Source: Phycisphaerales bacterium (GTDB lineage: Bacteria; Planctomycetota; Phycisphaerae; Phycisphaerales; UBA1924). From it: a stretch of 64,000 bases of DNA. Positions 30,977 to 40,032 of the stretch are shown piece by piece. The position numbers were made by a program, and so were the translations under genes. Positions within the stretch are counted from its first letter, which is position 1, and each line of letters opens with the position of its first letter. Below the pieces are notes generated by a model. The model saw nothing but the letters and a program-made list of their open reading frames with translations. It had not been told where the DNA came from and ran no database searches. The DNA lies in assembly GCA_040221175.1 (NCBI GenBank), contig JAVJVK010000004.1, positions 480,268 to 544,267 on the forward strand, given 5' to 3'.

Positions 30977-33094
30977 CTAGCCCGCGTGCGCCATCGCCGC
31001 TTCGCCCGGCGGTCGCACCAGGCCCATGGCATTGAGCTCGATCTTCTGGTCCACCTCGTTGTACCCCAACACGGCAATGCCCGGCAGCCTCGGTTCCATG
31101 ATCTGGAACAGCACCGCCCGAACCGTGGGCGAGGCCAGCAGCACCGGCGGGTGCCCCGCATTCACCACCGCTTCAAGCGCCTTGGTGATCTCCTGGGCCA
31201 CGGCATTGCTCACGCCCGCGGGCATCGTCAGCGTCGTCGTCTCGGCCCCTCGATCAATATAGCTGCTGACCAGGTCTTCCATCGCCGGATCCACCGTTGC
31301 GCACGTCAGCACGAGCCGGCCGTCGCCCTCGTCCATGGCATACTGGTGGCAGATGGACCGCCGCAGACCATTCCGCACGTACTCGGTCAGCACGTCCACG
31401 TCCTTGGTCTTTCCGCCCCAATCGGCCAGGACCTCCAGGATCGTCTCCATGTCCCGGATCGGCACGCGTTCACGCAGCAGGTTCTGCAGCACGTGCTGAA
31501 GGTCGGCCAGCTTCACCGAGCCCGAGAGCGCTTCTTCCACCAGCTTGGGCGCACGCTCCTTCACGCCCTCGATCAGGTTGCCCACCTCCTCCCTGGTCAG
31601 CAACTCGCTGGCGTGGGCCTTGACCACCTCTGTCAGGTGCGTCGTCAAGACGCTGGCCGCGTCCACCACCGTGTAGTTCATCGACTCGGCCCGCATCCGC
31701 ATGTCGGTGGTGATCCACCACGCATCCAGCCCGAACGCCGGCTCCTTCGTGGGCTCGCCCTGCAGCTTCCCCGTGGCAATGCCCGGATCCATGGCCAGCA
31801 ACTGATCGGGCCGGGCCTCCCCGCGCGCCACGTCCGCCCCGCGGATCCGAACCCGGTAGTGCGTGGGCTGAAGCTGCAGGTTGTCCCGGATCCGCACCGG
31901 CGGCATGACGAACCCGCTGTCGAGCGCAAGTTGCCGCCGCACCGCCGAGATCCGTTCGAGCAAATCGCTCCCGTCGCCCGTGCCCACCAGCGAGACCAGC
32001 GACTGGCCGACCTCGAGTTCCAGCAGATCGACCTTGAGCAGGCTTTCGACCGCTGGCGGGGGCGGAGGCGGCGCGGGTGGCGGCGGAGGCGGCGGCCGCG
32101 TCGCACGCTTCATGGCGAAGGCGATGCCCCCCAGGCCCAGCGACGTCGCCAGAAGTGGTACGGCCGGCAGGCCCGTGAACGCAAGCACGCCCAGGAACAC
32201 CGATGTGATCGCCAAGCCCTTTGGCTGGCTGAACACCTGGCCGGTCAGTTCCTGGCCCAGTTCGCCCTTGTCCCCCGAGCGGGTCACGATGAGCGCCGCC
32301 GCGATCGCGATGATGAACGAAGGAATCTGGCTGGTCAGCCCATCGCCGATCGTCAGCCGGCTGAACGTCTCGGCCGTCTGCGAAGCGGGCCAGCCACGCT
32401 CGATGGTGCCCACAGCGAACCCGCCGGCGATGTTCACGCCCGTGATGACGATGCCCGCAATGGCGTCGCCGCGCACGAACTTGCTGGCGCCGTCCATGGC
32501 GCCGAAGAAGTCCGCCTCGCGCCGGATCTCCTCGCGGCGGTCTCGGGCTTCCTGCTCGCTGATGATCCCCGCGTTCAGGTCCGCGTCGATGGCCATCTGC
32601 TTGCCCGGCATCGCATCCAGCGTGAATCGCGCCGCAACCTCGCTGATGCGTGTGGCGCCCTTGGTGATGACCAGGAACTGGACCGCAACCAGGATCAGGA
32701 AGATCACGATGCCCACGAATAGCGAATCGCCCGCCACGAAGTTGCCGAACGCCTCGATCACCTGCCCCGCCACGTCCATCGCGTCCTCAGGCGACGTCGC
32801 ATCGGCGGTCAGGATGAGCCTGGTGGATGCGATGTTCAGGACAAGCCGGAACATCGTCACGCCAAGCAGCAAGGAAGGGAACACGCTGAACTTCAGCGGC
32901 CGATCCATGTACAGCACCGTCAGCAGGATGACCACCGACAGCGACACGTTCGTCGAGATCATCAGGTCGAGCAAGAAGCTCGGCAGCGGCACGATGAGCA
33001 CCGCCAGCAACGCCACGAACCCGATGGGCACGATGATGCCTCGCCACTTCGAGAGCGACTCAAGCCGAGCCAGGATGCCCTCGCCCACCGCCAT
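30977..33094 (-). CDS. flhA: Flagellar export gate protein FlhA
   Basis: Core of the flagellar type III export gate. The membrane part spans about residues 20-325 and includes the FHIPEP-type loop (SEVAARFTLDAMPGKQMAID, DADLNAG). A cytosolic domain from about 350 binds chaperones and substrates. Between them is a run of 13 prolines in 14 residues (334-347), much longer than in E. coli FlhA, which should make translation depend on EF-P. Length 705 is usual for the family. Its ATG overlaps the flhB stop by one base (TGATG). Confidence 0.96.
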   Translation of the reverse strand: MAVGEGILARLESLSKWRGIIVPIGFVALLAVLIVPLPSFLLDLMISTNVSLSVVILLTVLYMDRPLKFSVFPSLLLGVTMFRLVLNIASTRLILTADATSPEDAMDVAGQVIEAFGNFVAGDSLFVGIVIFLILVAVQFLVITKGATRISEVAARFTLDAMPGKQMAIDADLNAGIISEQEARDRREEIRREADFFGAMDGASKFVRGDAIAGIVITGVNIAGGFAVGTIERGWPASQTAETFSRLTIGDGLTSQIPSFIIAIAAALIVTRSGDKGELGQELTGQVFSQPKGLAITSVFLGVLAFTGLPAVPLLATSLGLGGIAFAMKRATRPPPPPPPAPPPPPPAVESLLKVDLLELEVGQSLVSLVGTGDGSDLLERISAVRRQLALDSGFVMPPVRIRDNLQLQPTHYRVRIRGADVARGEARPDQLLAMDPGIATGKLQGEPTKEPAFGLDAWWITTDMRMRAESMNYTVVDAASVLTTHLTEVVKAHASELLTREEVGNLIEGVKERAPKLVEEALSGSVKLADLQHVLQNLLRERVPIRDMETILEVLADWGGKTKDVDVLTEYVRNGLRRSICHQYAMDEGDGRLVLTCATVDPAMEDLVSSYIDRGAETTTLTMPAGVSNAVAQEITKALEAVVNAGHPPVLLASPTVRAVLFQIMEPRLPGIAVLGYNEVDQKIELNAMGLVRPPGEAAMAHAG

Positions 33095-34188
33095 CAGTCA
33101 CGCGCTCCCGCCGGGGCCGGCGCCCGATGGCTGCCATCAAGCCGGTACACGTAAGCGAGCACCTCGGCCACGGCCTCGTAGTGCTCGGGGCTGATCGTCT
33201 GCCCGACCTCCACCCCCCGGTACAGCGCACGCGCCAGGGGCGGCCGTTCCACCACGGGCACGCCGTTGGTCCGCGCAACCTCGCGAATCCGCAGCGCCAC
33301 ATAGTCGGCCCCTTTGGCCACGACCTTCGGCGCCGCCATCTCGTTCGCGTCGTACTTGATCGCCACAGAGAAGTGCGTCGGGTTGGTCACCACCACGTCG
33401 GCCCCGGGCACGTCACTCTGAACGCGCTGGAGGGCAATCTCCCGAGCGATGCGGCCGCGCCGCTGCTTCATCTCCGGATCGCCGTCCATCGACTTCTGCT
33501 CTTCCTTCACCTCCTGCTTGGTCATCTTGTTGTCGTGGCGGTGCTGCCACTTCTGATACTTCAAGTCAATCAGCCCGATGATCAGCAGCACCGCCAGCAT
33601 CCAGATCGCAAGCTCGATGATCGCCCGCAGGCTCATCACCACCGCCGCGTTGATGTCCAGCAGCGGCATGGCGCCCAACGCCGGCACCCAGCGAGCCACG
33701 ACGAATACCACGACCGCCACGACCAACACCAGCTTGGTGAGGTCCATCAACAGTTTGACGACGCCCTTTGGGCCGAAGATCCGCTTGGCGCCGCTTACCG
33801 GGTTCATCCGGTCGAGCTTCGGCTTGACCGCCTCGGGCGAGATTGCCCATCCCACCTGCACGAGCTGCGAGAACAACGCCACCACGAACATCACTGCCAT
33901 CGTTGGAACCAGGATCAGCCCGATACGTACGCCGATCCATCGCAGCGTGCGGTAGATGTCCTCGACCACCACCGCGTGGCCGGGCGCGCTGCCGGCCATC
34001 ACGTCACGCATCATCGCCGACATCAGGCCCGTCGCCATCAGGCCGAGCGCCGCGAGCAGCACCGCCGCCCCGGCCATCATGACGACGGCGCCGAAGTCCT
34101 GACTCTTGCCGACCTGGCCCTGCTCGCGGGTCTTGCGCAGCTTGTGCGCGGTTGGTTCTTCGGTCTTCTCGCCGGGATCGTCAGCCAT
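33094..34188 (-). CDS. flhB: Flagellar export switch protein FlhB
   Basis: Controls the change in export specificity from hook to filament. Four membrane helices lie in residues 30-210. The cytoplasmic domain carries the autocleavage motif NPTH at 269-272 (VVTNPTHFSVAIKYD), with cleavage expected between Asn and Pro. Further conserved segments are AKGADYVALRIREVA and NGVPVVERPPLARALY. Length 364. It overlaps fliR by eight bases. Its action partner FliK is encoded upstream in the same cluster. Confidence 0.96.
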   Translation of the reverse strand: MADDPGEKTEEPTAHKLRKTREQGQVGKSQDFGAVVMMAGAAVLLAALGLMATGLMSAMMRDVMAGSAPGHAVVVEDIYRTLRWIGVRIGLILVPTMAVMFVVALFSQLVQVGWAISPEAVKPKLDRMNPVSGAKRIFGPKGVVKLLMDLTKLVLVVAVVVFVVARWVPALGAMPLLDINAAVVMSLRAIIELAIWMLAVLLIIGLIDLKYQKWQHRHDNKMTKQEVKEEQKSMDGDPEMKQRRGRIAREIALQRVQSDVPGADVVVTNPTHFSVAIKYDANEMAAPKVVAKGADYVALRIREVARTNGVPVVERPPLARALYRGVEVGQTISPEHYEAVAEVLAYVYRLDGSHRAPAPAGARD

Positions 34189-34978
34189 CGCTCACCCCCA
34201 GCGATCGGGCCCACTCGTGGATCTCGGCAAAGCCATCGGCGATCGCGTCGCCCGCCACGTCCCCGATCGCATAGATCGAAACGGCAAGCACGCTCATGCC
34301 AAGGACGATCTGGATCGCAAATCCGATGGTCATGATGTTGATCTGCGGAATCGTCCGCATCAGCACGCCCATGGCCAGGCTCGCCAGGGTCGCCATCAAC
34401 AGCACGGGCATCGCAATCCGCAGCCCCACTACGAATGCCGCGTCCAGCAGCGTCACCAGTAACTGCGCCGGCGCCGCATCAATCCACGCCGTGCCGGGCG
34501 GCAGCGACGCGAACGTGTCCATGACCGCGACGACCATGTGCTCCAGCCCGCCGATCTGAATGAACAGCCCCAGGGCCATCAGATACAGCAACTGCCCCAC
34601 GACTTCCGACTGGGCGTCGAATTCGGGGTTGTACACCTGCGCGAGCGCGAGCCCGAGCTTGTAGCTGATCACGCTGCCAGCGATCTGCACCGCCACCAGG
34701 GGCATCGTCGCGAGCATGCCAATGGCAAGGCCGATCAGCACCTCACCAAACAGCACGACCGCGATCGTGCCCAGCTCCAGCGGTGGCGTCTCGATGCCCC
34801 CCTGCGCGACGGCCGGGTACAACGCGACCGTCAGCATCAGCAGCATCAGGATTCGAACCCGCCGCATCACCAACTGGCTGGCCAGAACCGGCGCGAATAG
34901 GAACAGCCCGCTCATGCGGGCCGCCACCATCCAGAACGGCAGCAAATGCTCCAGGATGCTCGCCACCGCCGGGTCCAA
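34181..34978 (-). CDS. fliR: Flagellar export gate protein FliR
   Basis: Membrane subunit of the FliPQR export core. Six hydrophobic segments are spread over 265 residues, with the family stretches LPFWMVAARMSGLFLFAP, FGEVLIGLAIGM, VYNPEFDAQSEVVGQLLYLM and VMRTIPQINIMTIGFAIQI. The only start near the conserved N-terminus is TTG at 34978, with a G-rich stretch just upstream; a GTG four codons on is the alternative. Overlap with flhB supports coupled translation. Confidence 0.93.
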   Translation of the reverse strand: MDPAVASILEHLLPFWMVAARMSGLFLFAPVLASQLVMRRVRILMLLMLTVALYPAVAQGGIETPPLELGTIAVVLFGEVLIGLAIGMLATMPLVAVQIAGSVISYKLGLALAQVYNPEFDAQSEVVGQLLYLMALGLFIQIGGLEHMVVAVMDTFASLPPGTAWIDAAPAQLLVTLLDAAFVVGLRIAMPVLLMATLASLAMGVLMRTIPQINIMTIGFAIQIVLGMSVLAVSIYAIGDVAGDAIADGFAEIHEWARSLGVSDG

Positions 34979-34993
34979 CGGCCACCATCCCCC

Positions 34994-35248
34994 TCAAAAC
35001 AGCTGGAACATCTCGACCGTGAATTCAACCAGCTGCATGACCATCCACGGCAACAGCAACAACGCCACGACGAGCATGCCCAGGATCTTCGGCACAAACG
35101 AGAGCGTCTGGTCTTGGATCGACGTCAGCGACTGGAACAGGCTGACCACCAGGCCAATCAGCACGCCAACCACCAGCACCGGCCCGCCCACGCGCAGCAC
35201 GAGCAGCAACACGTCCCGAACCAGTTCCACAAGCCAGTCGCCACCCAT
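34994..35248 (-). CDS. fliQ: Flagellar export gate protein FliQ
   Basis: An 84-residue subunit of the FliPQR core with two membrane helices (about 12-38 and 50-74) and the family signature GVLIGLVVSLFQSLTSIQDQTLSFVPK between them. Size matches FliQ (89 in E. coli). It lies between fliP and fliR with short gaps, the conserved order. Confidence 0.95.
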   Translation of the reverse strand: MGGDWLVELVRDVLLLVLRVGGPVLVVGVLIGLVVSLFQSLTSIQDQTLSFVPKILGMLVVALLLLPWMVMQLVEFTVEMFQLF

Positions 35249-35258
35249 GCCAACACCC

Positions 35259-36260
35259 CTAGACGCCCGGCAGCCAGTTGAGAGCGCCCACCAGTGGCGC
35301 CGCCAGCACCACGCCCTCGCCCGCCACGCGAGACACCTGCTCGCTCAGCCGCTCGATCTGCCCCTCCAGTACGAAGCTCTCCAATAGCGAACCGGCAAGC
35401 AACTGCCAGCCGTCGGCCATCACGAACAGCAGAAGCTTGAACGGCAGGCTGATGAGTACCGGCGGCAGCATCATCATGCTCATCGAGATCAGCACGCTGG
35501 CGATCACCATGTCGATCACAAGGAACGGCAGGTAGATGCGAAAACCCATCAGGAAGGCGACCTTCAGTTCGCTCAGCATGTACGCCGGCACCAGCTCGGC
35601 CATGCCCACGTCCGCCCGCGTCAGCTTGCTCGGGTCGCTGACGTCATAGCCGCGATACTCCATGATCGTCAGCAGGCTCGACCAATTGCCCGTCGCCTCG
35701 ATCTGGTCGAACATGAAGTCGCGAAGCGGCCGCGCCCCCGCCTCCCACATCTGCTCATAGTCCGTGATCTCCCCCTGCTCGTAGGGCACGATCGCCTCGT
35801 CATAGATCCGCCCGATCGTCGGCGTCATGATGAACAGCGTCAGGAACAGGCTCAGCGCCAGGATCACCTGCCCTGGCGGCACTGTCTGCGTGCCCATCGC
35901 CTGCTTGAGCAACCCAAGCACGATGATGATCCGCACGAACGACGTGGTCATCAGCATGATCGAAGGCACCAGCGTGATCACCGTGAGCACCAGCATGATG
36001 CTCACCGCCGTGCTGATGCCCGGCTTGCCGCTTTCGCCTTCGGCGGGCAACGCCTCGGCCGCCGCGCCCAGCACCGACAGCGGATTGATGCCCCCGTCAC
36101 GCCCTTCGAGCGAAGCGGCCAGTTCCTGAGCGACGTCCGGCGCGGCGGGCTGCGACGCCGAGAAATCCAGCGGCGGCCCAACCACGCCCTGGGCCAGCGC
36201 GCCACAGGCAGCCAGCGCCACCGCCGCGAGCATGATCCACACCGACGACCTCACGCCCAC
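35259..36260 (-). CDS. fliP: Flagellar export gate protein FliP
   Basis: Forms the central export pore with FliQ and FliR. The membrane core starts near residue 85 (SIMLMLTVITLVPSIMLMTT) and contains FVRIIIVLGLLKQAMGTQTV, PPGQVILALSLFLTLF and FLMGFRIYLPFLVIDMVIAS, ending in MMLPPVLISLPFKLLLFVMA. At 333 residues it is longer than E. coli FliP (245). The extra part is a signal-peptide-like start plus a 60-residue linker. It begins with GTG, overlapping fliO by 10 bases. Confidence 0.95.
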   Translation of the reverse strand: MGVRSSVWIMLAAVALAACGALAQGVVGPPLDFSASQPAAPDVAQELAASLEGRDGGINPLSVLGAAAEALPAEGESGKPGISTAVSIMLVLTVITLVPSIMLMTTSFVRIIIVLGLLKQAMGTQTVPPGQVILALSLFLTLFIMTPTIGRIYDEAIVPYEQGEITDYEQMWEAGARPLRDFMFDQIEATGNWSSLLTIMEYRGYDVSDPSKLTRADVGMAELVPAYMLSELKVAFLMGFRIYLPFLVIDMVIASVLISMSMMMLPPVLISLPFKLLLFVMADGWQLLAGSLLESFVLEGQIERLSEQVSRVAGEGVVLAAPLVGALNWLPGV

Positions 36261-36955
36261 ACCCCCCGGCCCTTGGGAAGGGGCTCACCCCGCGGGCCGA
36301 CCTCGATGATCTCGCCGCGCTCCACGCCGTCGCCCATGGCGTCCTGGCCCTGGAAACGCTCGAGCGCCTGCCTGAATCGAGCCGAAACGCTCTCGCTCGT
36401 CTCGTCGCGCGTCTGTCGCAAGATCGCCGCGACCTCGCTGGGATCGTCGAACTGAGCCAGCGTGGTGAAGGCGCCACCCTTGGCCGCCAGGCTCTGGCTG
36501 AGCAGGAGTACCCGACGGTCGATCCGAAGCAGCACGAGCACTTGCCCCCGGCCGACCGGATACCGCGCCAACACCTCGAGAACACCACTGGGCGCCCGTC
36601 CCCCCGGCCCAAGCATCGCCGCGACCGAGCCCGTCCGCCGAGACACGAATCGCGCCACCGCGGCCAGCACGAGGATAAGTCCAATGACCATCGCCACCGA
36701 TGCCAGCGAACGCGTCCAGCTGCCCGCGGACTTGGCAGAGCCATCGCCCTGCCGCGGGATCCCATCGGGACGAGCCATCAAGGGAATCTCGGCCTCGCTC
36801 GGCCGCCCCATCGCCTCAGTGGCCGCGGGGGCCTCGGGCTGAGCGACCTCGGCCGCTGGCGCAGTCCCCAGCGGGGGGCCAACCTGGCCATGGGCCACCG
36901 GCGTCGCCACCGCGAACGCCGCCCAGACCATCCATACCGCCCGCGGATTTGCCAT
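36251..36955 (-). CDS. fliO: Flagellar protein FliO
   Basis: Assembly factor that helps FliP form its ring. The 234-residue protein has an apparent signal peptide (AVWMVWAAFAVATPVAHG), an Ala/Pro-rich external linker, one membrane helix at about 85-104 (SLASVAMVIGLILVLAAVAR) and a cytosolic FliO domain (VLEVLARYPVGRGQVLVLLR, then DRRVLLLSQS). FliO is poorly conserved; the call rests on this layout and on its place before fliP. Confidence 0.87.
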   Translation of the reverse strand: MANPRAVWMVWAAFAVATPVAHGQVGPPLGTAPAAEVAQPEAPAATEAMGRPSEAEIPLMARPDGIPRQGDGSAKSAGSWTRSLASVAMVIGLILVLAAVARFVSRRTGSVAAMLGPGGRAPSGVLEVLARYPVGRGQVLVLLRIDRRVLLLSQSLAAKGGAFTTLAQFDDPSEVAAILRQTRDETSESVSARFRQALERFQGQDAMGDGVERGEIIEVGPRGEPLPKGRGVWA

Positions 36956-37045
36956 GTCGCCTTCCTGGCTTGGCTGGCGCGGACTCCGCCGCGCACGTAC
37001 GTTCAGATTCGCAGGACCCCGATGCTCAGAAGAGCGACCGCCGCT

Positions 37046-37663
37046 CTAGACGGTCGTCTCGTCTGCCACCTCTTCCCCAGAGTCGATGATCTCGTTTACG
37101 CGGATGCAGAAGTTGTCGTTCAGCACCAGCACCTCGCCACGCGCCACCAGGCGATCGTTGACGTACACGTCCAGCGGGTCGCCGGCCAGCTTGTCCAACT
37201 CGACGACCGCCCCGGAGTTCAACCGCAGCACGTCCTCGACGAGCATGCGTGTCCGCCCCAACTCGATGCGCACGTCGAGTTGCACGTCGGCCAGCATGTC
37301 CAGCCCGTGCTTGGCGCCGCTGACCGCAGACAGGTCAAAGTCAGGCAACTCGAGCTTGGATCCCTTGCCCGAGCCCTGCTGGGCGGCCTTCAACGCCGCC
37401 TGGACCACCGAGTCGGCCACGGTCTCGCCACCATCGCCAGGCTGTTCACCGGCCTTATTCCCGATAGCCGCATCCGCCTCGGCCTGGATGCTCGAAAGGG
37501 CTTCCTTGGCCGCCTTCAGCGCTTCGGAGGCATCATCGTCGTCGGACGCAGGCCCACCAGCCTCGCCCGCCGGCCGGTCGACATCCTCGCCGTCACCAGC
37601 CTCGCCCGGCCGCGCATCTTGTGGGGTCTGATCGTCTTGTTCTTCGGGGCGCTCTTCGGGCAT
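37046..37663 (-). CDS. fliN: Flagellar motor switch protein FliN
   Basis: C-ring component. The C-terminal SpoA domain (about 120-195) has LADVQLDVRIELGRTRMLVE, DVLRLNSGAVVELDKLAGDP and NDRLVARGEVLVLNDNFCIR, followed by the usual VNEII. The first 115 residues are acidic and probably disordered; E. coli FliN is only 137 long. I start at ATG 37663 with AAGGTGA upstream; a longer frame begins inside a region with no coding signal. No FliM precedes it (see findings). Confidence 0.94.
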   Translation of the reverse strand: MPEERPEEQDDQTPQDARPGEAGDGEDVDRPAGEAGGPASDDDDASEALKAAKEALSSIQAEADAAIGNKAGEQPGDGGETVADSVVQAALKAAQQGSGKGSKLELPDFDLSAVSGAKHGLDMLADVQLDVRIELGRTRMLVEDVLRLNSGAVVELDKLAGDPLDVYVNDRLVARGEVLVLNDNFCIRVNEIIDSGEEVADETTV

Positions 37664-37821
37664 CCTGCTCACCTTCGTGCGCGTGTCACGACCACGCCGG
37701 CGCATGCCGGCACGAAAAGCCGGGCTCCGCCGGCTCCCGAGCAACATCGGAGCCCGGGCCCGCTCGTCCGCAGCTTTTGCGTTCTGGCCAGACCCAACGC
37801 GCAGATACTGCGCACCCGGCT

Positions 37822-38352
37822 TCAGTTCCGCGGGAAGCCCCGCAGCTTGGCGATCACCAGGCGCTCGACACGAGGTAAGCCATCCACGTCGTTGCCGAAC
37901 ACGTCATTGATGAGTGCCGTCAACTGGCGGGATCCGGTGCGGAAGTCCGGCTCGCGCAGCTCCGTCAGCTTGGCCCGGCGGAAGATCTGGGTAATCCCTT
38001 CCTGGATCTCCGCGGCACGCTGCTCGAGTTGCTTCTGCACGTACTCCTGATTCTTCCGCCGGACCTTCAGGTAGATCTCCGCCTCCCAGATCCACACCTG
38101 GTTGCTGGTCATGTTCTGGTACTGCTCGTCTGTCAGCAACACCTCGACCAGTGCTTCGGGGTCGTCTTCCTCGCTCACGATCTCCGCTGCCGCGTCCTTG
38201 GGCCCCCCGGACATCATCGTGATGAACATGAACACGCCCACACCCTCGACCGCCATGATCGCCAGGATCACGGCCAGAAGCTTGGGCGAGAGCCCACGCT
38301 TGCCCTCGGGCTTCTCGGCGTTGTCGGTGTCCTTGGGTGACTCGTCGGCCAT
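37822..38352 (-). CDS. fliL: Flagellar stator-associated protein FliL
   Basis: Inner-membrane protein that surrounds and supports the stator. It has a short cytosolic tail, one helix at about 22-45 (SPKLLAVILAIMAVEGVGVF) and a periplasmic stomatin-like domain (EAEIYLKVRRKNQEYVQKQL), ending in a helix that precedes ERLVIAKLRGF. Length 176 is usual (E. coli 154). It follows motB with 27 bases between, and a 158-base gap separates it from fliN where fliM would be expected. Confidence 0.9.
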   Translation of the reverse strand: MADESPKDTDNAEKPEGKRGLSPKLLAVILAIMAVEGVGVFMFITMMSGGPKDAAAEIVSEEDDPEALVEVLLTDEQYQNMTSNQVWIWEAEIYLKVRRKNQEYVQKQLEQRAAEIQEGITQIFRRAKLTELREPDFRTGSRQLTALINDVFGNDVDGLPRVERLVIAKLRGFPRN

Positions 38353-38379
38353 ACCTATCCTCCGCGATCGTGTTATCGG

Positions 38380-39126
38380 CTACGGCCTTCCCGTCCAATT
38401 GGGATCCGGATGCGTCTCGTCGGGGTTGATCTCCGTACGGATCACCTGCACGCGCCGATTCGATGCCGCCGCGGCTCCCGGTCCACGGGCAGCCGCCACC
38501 GGTTCGGCATCGGCCTTTGCCTCCAGTTCCATGAGCCGCGGATCGAGCCCCACCTCGCTCACCAGGTAGTCCATCACCGCCTTGGCCCTGCGATAGGAAA
38601 GATCGTAAAAATCCAACCCCGAAATGCGATCCTCGGCCCCCCACGCGTGGCCTCGAATCTCGATCTTCACGCGATGCCCACGCAGCGCCGGCCCCACTTC
38701 CTCGCGCAGCTGCCGCTGCACGCGGGGGCTCAGCTCGAACGACCCCTCATCAAATGTCAGGCTCGCGCCCACCGTGAACTGCAAGCCCTCGTTGATGACG
38801 TTCGTGCTCTCGTTGCGGCCCGCGATCGAATCGGTCGTGGTTTCGGCCGAAATGAACGGCTTCTCGGACGATTCGGAGTTGTCGGTGTCCAGGCTGTCGA
38901 CGGTCGAGAACGGAATGTCTTCGACCCGGATCTTGCCGATGCCGCCCTGGTAGCCGAAGGCCTCCTGGATGCTGCGAACGACGTCCTGGTAGTCGCGCTC
39001 CTGCTTCAACTCGCTGAAGGCCGCCAGCAGGATGAAGAAGCACAGCAGAAGCGACATCAGGTCGCCGTACGTCACGACCCACTCGGGCACGCCCTGGGGC
39101 GGCGGCTTCTTCCGCTTCTTGGCCAT
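38380..39126 (-). CDS. motB: Flagellar stator protein MotB
   Basis: Anchors the stator to peptidoglycan. A basic N-terminus is followed by the helix VTYGDLMSLLLCFFILLAAF with the proton-accepting Asp of the YGD motif. The plug/linker region follows, then an OmpA-like peptidoglycan-binding domain (VKIEIRGHAWGAEDRISGLD, YRRAKAVMDYLVSEVGLDP, SNRRVQV). Length 248 versus 308 in E. coli. It is three bases downstream of motA. Proton versus sodium coupling cannot be told from this alone. Confidence 0.94.
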   Translation of the reverse strand: MAKKRKKPPPQGVPEWVVTYGDLMSLLLCFFILLAAFSELKQERDYQDVVRSIQEAFGYQGGIGKIRVEDIPFSTVDSLDTDNSESSEKPFISAETTTDSIAGRNESTNVINEGLQFTVGASLTFDEGSFELSPRVQRQLREEVGPALRGHRVKIEIRGHAWGAEDRISGLDFYDLSYRRAKAVMDYLVSEVGLDPRLMELEAKADAEPVAAARGPGAAAASNRRVQVIRTEINPDETHPDPNWTGRP

Positions 39127-39129
39127 CGA

Positions 39130-39915
39130 TCAGGCCGCCTCACGGGCCGCCGTGAACGCATCGCGTTGCGCCGGCGGCAGGAACGTCAGCAGCTTGCTCT
39201 CCACCACGCGCGGGTTGTCGCCGCTCTGGATCGACATCACGCCCGTCACGATGATCGTCTTGACCAGCATTTCCTCGGCGTCCTTGGCAGCGAGCTTGTC
39301 CGCAATCGGCGAGGCAAACAGGTTGGCGATCAAGGCGCCATACAACGTCGTGATCAGCGCCACCGCCATGCCCGGCCCGATCTTGCTCGGGTCGTCCATG
39401 CTCTTGAGCATGAAGATCAGGCCCAGCAGCGTCCCGATCATTCCGAACGCAGGCGCATACTTCGCGAGCGCGTCCAGCACCGCCTTGCCGCTCTGGTGAC
39501 GCTCGGTCAGCGCATCAAGCTCGGTATCGAGAATGGTCTGGATCAGTTCCGGATCCGTGCCGTCCACGGCCATCTTCACGCCGCGCACGATGAACGGGTC
39601 CTTCATCTCGCTCATCAGGTTCTCGAGGCTCAGGATGCCTTCCCGGCGAGCCACCTCGGCATACTTGACCAGTTCGGCGATCGTCTCGGCAGGGTCCCCC
39701 GCCTCGTTGAAGAACGACTTCTTCACCACGCCCACCAGGCCCGTGATGCGCGCCAAAGGAAACGAGATCACCACCGCGCCGGCCGCACCGATGATCACCA
39801 CGAACACCGACGTCGGGTCCACCAGCGCCATGACGTTGCCGCCACCGCCGATCACCACCGCAATACCGATTGCGGCGACGGCCAAGACGAGCCCAACGAC
39901 GGTTCCGATATCCAT
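39130..39915 (-). CDS. motA: Flagellar stator protein MotA
   Basis: Torque-generating stator subunit with four membrane helices. Starting at ATG 39915 the protein is 261 residues, beginning DIGTVVGLVLAVAAIGIAVV. Family segments include PTSVFVVIIGAAGAVVISFP, the cytoplasmic loop with RREGILSLENLMSEMKDPFI, and the last two helices KYAPAFGMIGTLLGLIFMLK and GPGMAVALITTLYGALIANL. This is the shorter, PomA-like type. The longer upstream frame reads through an unlikely Arg/Pro stretch. Confidence 0.94.
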   Translation of the reverse strand: MDIGTVVGLVLAVAAIGIAVVIGGGGNVMALVDPTSVFVVIIGAAGAVVISFPLARITGLVGVVKKSFFNEAGDPAETIAELVKYAEVARREGILSLENLMSEMKDPFIVRGVKMAVDGTDPELIQTILDTELDALTERHQSGKAVLDALAKYAPAFGMIGTLLGLIFMLKSMDDPSKIGPGMAVALITTLYGALIANLFASPIADKLAAKDAEEMLVKTIIVTGVMSIQSGDNPRVVESKLLTFLPPAQRDAFTAAREAA

Positions 39916-40032
39916 GTGACGCTCGCTCCAACGGGGCACATCGATCGGCGGCACGAGCCGCACGCATACCCCATCTTCATCGACGCGCCTTATCGACCGC
40001 TTGAGCCCAAAAACGGACCAACGGCCAATTCC

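Noticed and set aside
30986-32722. A 578-codon plus-strand frame opposite flhA
   Set aside because: FlhA is certain on the minus strand; the opposite frame is His/Arg-rich without motifs.
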